Shown in pieces: positions 59,305 to 64,000 of a DNA stretch of 64,000 nucleotides. Origin of the DNA: Sinotaia quadrata (taxonomy: Eukaryota > Mollusca > Gastropoda > Architaenioglossa > Viviparidae). Positions within the stretch are counted from its first letter, which is position 1. Each line of letters starts with the position of its first letter. The notes under the pieces were generated by a model. That model was given only the letters and a program-made list of their open reading frames with translations, did no database searches and was not told the origin of the DNA. The position numbers and the translations under genes were made by a program. The stretch lies in assembly GCA_028829895.1 (NCBI GenBank), contig CM054179.1:35340617-35404616 (forward strand), written 5' to 3'.

Positions 59305-59705
59305 AGTAAGTGCTGAACAGTATGTTTTAGAAAAACATTGTAGTCAGTAATATGACAGTGTCTTTTAGAAAAAAATCAGTGTAGTCAGTAATATGACAAT
59401 ATCTTCTAGAAAAAACAGTGTAGTCAGTAATATGACATTATCTTATAGAAAAACAGTGTAGTCAGTAATATGACAGTGTCTTCTAGAAAAACAGTATAGT
59501 CAGTAATGTGACAATGTCTTCTAGAAAAACATTGAAGTCAGTAATATGACAGTGTAGTGACTGTAGTCATTAATATGACAGTATCTTTCAGAAAAACAAT
59601 GTAGTCAGTAATATGACAATGTCTTCTAGAAAAACAGTGTAGTCAGTAATATGACAGTGTCTTTTAGAAAAACACTGTAGTCAGTAACATGACAGTGTAT
59701 TTTTA
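59305..59705 (+). repeat. 37-bp minisatellite, about 10 copies
   Basis: GTAGTCAGTAATATGACAnT plus nTCTTnTAGAAAAACAnT recurs with length variants of 35-40 bp. Confidence 0.95.
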
Positions 59706-59839
59706 AATGGAGAGGGCAACAGTTAAATATAGTCTATTGGTTGATCACTGCCATTGTTAAAATATCCAATTGTTTGAGGGTCATACACAATTATACCGGC
59801 AGCGCACATTTCTAGTAGATTTGTTTTTCTTTCCTTTTG

Positions 59840-60215
59840 TTACGATCGGCAATTTTTTGTTAATATAGTGGTGCAAAGAAAGAAACATTTTAATTGTGAT
59901 CAGCAATGTTTTGTTAATATAGCTGTGCGAAGAAAGAAACACTTTCATTAAGATCAGCATGTTTTGTTAATATAGCTGTGCGAAGAAAGAAACACTTTCA
60001 TTAAGATCAGCATGTTTTGTTAATATAGCTGTGCGAAGAAAGAAACACTTTCATTAAGATCAGCATGTTTTGTTAATATAGCTGTGCGAAGAAAGAAACA
60101 CTTTCATTAAGATCAGCATGTTTTGTTAATATAGCTGTGCGAAGAAAGAAACACTTTCATTAAGATCAGCATGTTTTGTTAATATAGCTGTGCGAAGAAA
60201 GAAACACTTTCATTA
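59840..60215 (+). repeat. 53-bp minisatellite, 7 copies
   Basis: The last five copies, at 59953, 60006, 60059, 60112 and 60165 (ATCAGCATGTTTTGTTAATA plus TAGCTGTGCGAAG), are identical by eye. The first two are diverged, so growth was toward the right. Confidence 0.97.
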
Positions 60216-60324
60216 CGACACTGCTTAATATTCTGAGTAATTCGAGTTAAATTAATTTCAGATAGTATAAAAATACCCAAGAATGTAAAACTCCCTGTAT
60301 TCTCACTGTGCCTATTTCATGTTA

Positions 60325-60475
60325 CAGAGAAAACTATTAATATATAATATATTACTGTGAGTAAAACTATTAATATATACTATATTACTGTGAGTAAAAC
60401 TATTAATATGTAATATATTACTGTGAGTAAAACTATTAATATGTAATATATTACTGTGAGTAAAACTATTATATG
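60325..60475 (+). repeat. 33-bp minisatellite, 4-5 copies
   Basis: AAAACTATTAATATnTAnTA plus TATTACTGTGAGT recurs. Confidence 0.95.
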
Positions 60476-60607
60476 TTTTTAGGGGATGGAGGAAAGTATT
60501 ATTACAAATTCTAGTAATTTAAGGAAAAACTATTATTTCAATTTCCGACATTTGGGAAAACTGTTATTAAGAATTCTAATAAGTTGAATTAGAACGATTA
60601 GTACATT

Positions 60608-60955
60608 TTGTTGTAATTTTAATAACACCATTACGATGTACATTGAGGAACTGGGTAAAACGTTTTGTTGTAATTGTAATAACACCATTACGATGTACAT
60701 TGAGGAACTGGGTAAAACGTTTTGTTGTAATTGTAATAACACCATTACGATGTACATTGAGGAACTGGGTAAAAGGTTTTGTTGTAATTGTAATAACACC
60801 ATTACGATGTACATTGAGGAACTGGGTAAAACGTTTTGTTGTAATTGTAATAACACCATTACGATGTACATTGAGGAACTGGGTAAAACGTTTTGTTGTA
60901 ATTGTAATAACACCATTACGATGTACATTGAGGAACTGGGTAAAACGTTTATTTC
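60608..60955 (+). repeat. 57-bp minisatellite, 6 copies, open in several frames
   Basis: ATGTACATTGAGGAACTGGG starts units at 60636, 60693, 60750, 60807, 60864 and 60921. One base differs in the third unit (AAAGG for AAACG). Fifty-seven is a multiple of three, so 19-residue repeats (MYIEELGKTFCCNCNNTIT on +, MYIVMVLLQLQQNVLPSSS on -) run for 115-147 codons. Nothing outside the array continues these frames convincingly. Confidence 0.97.
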
Positions 60956-61657
60956 ATGTTCCTGTGAAATGTGTAAACACTAATTTTACATATTGTAGTT
61001 TTGGGAGTAAAACTATTATAATGTATACTGCATATTATAGAAGTCAAGTAAAAATATTATTGGGTATTCTTATGAAAGAAAATTAGTAATTTTTAGCAAC
61101 TTGAGTAAAAAGTATGCTTGTTAAATAATGATAGAATTTTAGCATTTTGAATAGAACTAATGTTTTTTTAAGTAATTATATAATTTTAGCATTTTGAATA
61201 ACACTAATGTTTATTAAGTATAAAGGTGGCTCGAATAAATAAACAAATGTATGTTCCAACGGTTCAATTGATACTAAATGTATACATCCATTAGTGAAGT
61301 TTATATAATGTACTGTAGTTATTCAATTTTGCTAGACATTCTAGCTGCACTCACAACCTTTTATTCTTGGGTTCGAAAATAAACAATTTGTGATTTCAAA
61401 TAAAACTAATATTAAGTAATTGGGATTTAATTGTAATTGAAATTTAGTATCTCAGTTAAAACTAATATAATGTATATGGGTGGTTTGAACTTTACTATCT
61501 CACTTGTTTTAATATTAAGTTTATGGGCGGTTTTAGTAGAATAAGAGTTTAGTATTTCAGATAAACTAATGTTAAGTATCAGGATAGTCTGAGTAAAATA
61601 ACAATTTAATATTATATTGATGCCGATAAACCGAATTATATGGACGTTAAACGAAGT
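60956..61657 (+). other. AT-rich stretch with decayed AGTAAAACTATTA words
   Basis: AATTTTAGCATTTTGAATAn plus ACTAATGTTT occurs twice near 61130-61215. Similar words continue to 61600, probably an old array. No gene is seen. Confidence 0.5.
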
Positions 61658-61919
61658 GGTTCACCGACAAATGCGCGCCGACAAAAACGCGATGGACAAA
61701 AGCGCGACGACGCGTCCTGTCCCTAACTCTAACTCTAACCCTAACTCTAACCCTAACTCTAACCCTAATCCTAATCCTAATCCTAATCCTGACCCTAACC
61801 TAACCATTACACTAAACCTAACCCTAACTCTAACCTAACCATTACACTAACACTAACACTGACCCTATCGCGCATTTGTCGGTGCGCGCAATTGTCCTTC
61901 GCGCATTTGACGGGTCACC
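61658..61919. mobile_element. Small inverted-repeat element (MITE-like) with telomere-like core
   Basis: The ends GGTTCACCGACAAATGCGCG (61658-61677) and CGCGCATTTGACGGGTCACC (61900-61919) are inverted repeats matching at 16 of 20 positions. They are flanked directly by AAACGAAGT (61649-61657) and AAACAAAGT (61920-61928), an apparent 9-bp target-site duplication with one mismatch. Just inside the ends, CGACAAAnnCGCG-type words repeat every 14-16 bases (subterminal repeats). The element is far richer in CpG than its surroundings and encodes no transposase. It is a non-autonomous DNA transposon by structure. A 9-bp duplication would suit a Mutator-like or related family, but the family is not established. 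Confidence 0.7.
61721..61866. repeat. Degenerate telomere-type hexamer tract (CCTAAC/TCTAAC)n
   Basis: CCCTAACTCTAACTCTAACC and further CCTAAC, TCTAAC, CCTAAT and ATTACACTAAC variants fill the core of the inverted-repeat element. Animal telomeres are commonly TTAGGG, the complement of CCCTAA. Here the tract is interstitial, mixed and short. Confidence 0.9.
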
Positions 61920-62119
61920 AAACAAAGTATTAAACATTATATTTGCACAATTATAACTTGTATTAAAAATTGTCAATATTTTTTTAATAAAACTGCTGTT
62001 TAGATGTTCGCCGGAATAATACAATATTACTAGAAATTATTTTTTCATTTAAGTAACAAAATATTTGATTTTACGAGAGCAAAAACTATTATTTGATACT
62101 CTACTGTTATCACTATAAC

Positions 62120-62490
62120 TTATTCAAGTATGTACTGGTACGATTAAAACATGTTCAAAGTATGAGGGATTGTAATGGTACGATTAAAACATTTTTAAGT
62201 ATGAGGGATTGTACTGTGCTGATTGAAACTTGTTGAAATTTGAGGGACCGTACTTTGCTGATTAAACTTGTTCAAGTATTAGAGACTGTACTATGCTGAT
62301 TACATTTTTTTCAAGTGTTAGAGATTGTACTGTGCTCATTAAAACTTGTTCAAGTATTAGGAATTGTACTATGCTATTTAAAATTTCAAGTATTAGGAAT
62401 TGTACTTTGCTAATTAAAACTTGTTCAAGTAATAAGGATTGTACTGTGCTGATTAAAAATTGTTAAAGTATTAGGGATTGTTGATTGTTG
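62120..62490 (+). repeat. Degenerate minisatellite, about 42-bp unit, 8 copies
   Basis: GTACTnTGCTnATTAAAACT plus TGTTCAAGTATTAGnGATT recurs with many changes. Confidence 0.9.
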
Positions 62491-64000
62491 ATTTGGCGTA
62501 CAACGCATTTACGCATGATTGATTTTGCTAGTAGTAGTAAAACGTATTTATTATTCAAACATTAACGATATTACTAATAGAAGTAAATTTAAAAAATAAA
62601 CAACTTGTGCTTGGAGCTTGATAGACGGCATAAGCAGAATCAATTTAATATTTTGTGCAAAATTACAACGTCACAATGCTCTTTTAAAGCACTTGCTAGA
62701 AAATCTAATTAGCATGAATGTTTGCTATATTTAGTGCACCCATGTATAGTCACATTTTCTTTAAAACAAGAATTATAATATGTAATAAGCATCAATCTGT
62801 GCTACATTTTCTTTGGTTAACTTACAGGTTGTAAAGCAATGTGTTATCGTGTGTACCTAACATGAACCTTTAAATATACGTTAACAGGCCGCAAATTGTT
62901 AAATTGAAATTTAAACTCGAGCAATGCTTGTCATTTTTTAAAGTCATACTTTTCCTCTAATTCCGTTGCTGATTCGGCAGGCGGGGATAAGATCAAATAA
63001 ATATATTAATTCCCACAGTGTGAGAAATACGATATGGTAGGTGAAGGTGAGTGGGACTTAGAGAATCTGTAGGTGGCAAACAGCTACGTCTTGTCTAATT
63101 CCACTGCTAGTGGGACTTCAGGCAATCGAATAGCACATAGCAGTACTTTTCACCTCGAATAATGAGCTACACTAAGCCTACTATCCTCAGGTAGCGAGCA
63201 AGGAGCTTCCTATTCATACACAAACGCTGGAATGGAACCAATACCTCACTGCATATATCACTATCATCATCTTCAAACACAAATGTAAAAATGGATTGGT
63301 AGAACAGAAAGATATAACTACTGCCATATGTCAAAACGTGATCAATTGTATTAGCACTACCCCATTGAGAAATTCAATTTAATAGGATGACTCAGAGTGC
63401 ATTGTCCTCAGAAATGACGCTACAGATTTTCCTTTGTTATTGATGTGGCTATTTAATTTCATGGTTCGAGAAATTTCAATAAGCAAATTTCTAAGTACAC
63501 TGATTTTATTTTTATGCATTCACTACACATTTATTATAGAATAAAAGTGTAATTAACAAAATGTGCTAAACTGATATATTGTATCTTAATCCTCTTGTTA
63601 ATAAAATATATACGCTAACAGTTGAAAATAACACACACCCATATTTCCCATTGCACACTCACGCACACAAGCAAATAAAGAAGCTGACATACAATTTAAC
63701 CACATTTAAAATACAAATAATCTATGGCATGCAAAAGATGGAGATGGGCCGGGGGGTGGGGGTGGACGGCTAAGTGGATTACCGCAGTCAAGACACGCAA
63801 TGTATGAAGCACGCTTGCGAAGGGATTGCCAGGGTTTGTTGAGCCTGGCTACTGCTTGCGTAAGAGTATCGTCATAACGTAGCGGCTCCTTTGAAGCTAG
63901 CCTCCTCATCCCATTCTTCAATTACTAAGGATGTTTATGTGACGGGCTTCTCCTCGCTAGCTCTGCTGTAAATACGTTCCCAGAATTTCATAGTTCCTAT
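62491..64000. other. Unique AT-rich end of window; GC-richer from 63735
   Basis: Nothing is recognised to 63700. In 63740-64000 a G-run and a GC-richer block carry a 71-codon minus frame (63706-63921) with no known motif. A second minus-strand word, TGAAATTCTGGGA (63979-63991), also occurs at 8922-8934 on the same strand, followed by similar sequence, so this end may be part of another dispersed repeat. Confidence 0.4.

Noticed and set aside
60533..61086. Three overlapping repetitive frames of 115-147 codons on both strands
   Set aside because: All come from the 57-bp array. Simultaneous openness on both strands points to arithmetic, not selection.
61721..61866. Chromosome end or true telomere
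   Set aside because: The tract is short, mixed and internal, and is bracketed by inverted repeats and a direct flank duplication.

Overview
Eukaryotic, almost certainly animal, non-coding DNA. The window is strongly AT-rich, has no long uninterrupted reading frame, and is crowded with microsatellites and with minisatellites of about 30-90 bp units. It also holds decayed retroelements and a short inverted-repeat element with a (CCTAAC)-like telomeric core. This texture fits a large, repeat-rich invertebrate genome. A mollusc, perhaps a cephalopod, is my best guess, but that is inference from texture and not from a diagnostic gene. I see no bacterial-type genes, operons, CRISPR array, rRNA or intact tRNA.

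Layout. (1) 1-6.2 kb holds two forward copies of a dispersed repeat that I call family R (1-922, cut by the window edge, and about 4755-6153), with small minisatellites between them. (2) 6.2-30.8 kb is AT-rich sequence with about 30 tandem arrays. The most uniform are the 79-bp x7 array at 19761-20315, the 36-bp x7 array at 18416-18668 and the AATAT tract at 24381-24524. (3) 30.8-34.4 kb holds a graded 41-bp satellite that abuts two dead Ty3/Gypsy pol fragments lying tail to tail (31858-32835 on +, 32836-34375 on -). (4) 34.4-40.4 kb holds long CT and ATCT microsatellites and a motif cluster that could be a promoter. (5) 40.4-51.2 kb holds five more R copies (40425-41872 on +; 46426-46850, 48030-48221, 48222-49500 and 49555-51160 on -), a 37-bp satellite with a higher-order repeat (44030-45610) and one small candidate exon (42488-42554, -). 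(6) 51.2-56.1 kb holds a 1-kb nonamer satellite and smaller arrays. (7) 56.1-62.5 kb holds an R tail, then arrays almost end to end, ending in the telomere-like inverted-repeat element at 61658-61919. (8) 62.5-64 kb is mostly unique AT-rich sequence.

No gene set works together here. The coherent signals are about transposons and satellites. The 5' part of family R is recognisably related to the segment upstream of reverse transcriptase in the minus-strand Gypsy fragment, so R may be a Gypsy-derived, non-coding repeat. Most reading frames over 100 codons are explained by tandem units whose length is a multiple of three, by microsatellites, or by the antisense of the Gypsy fragments. Repeat boundaries and copy numbers were read by eye and may be off by a few to tens of bases.
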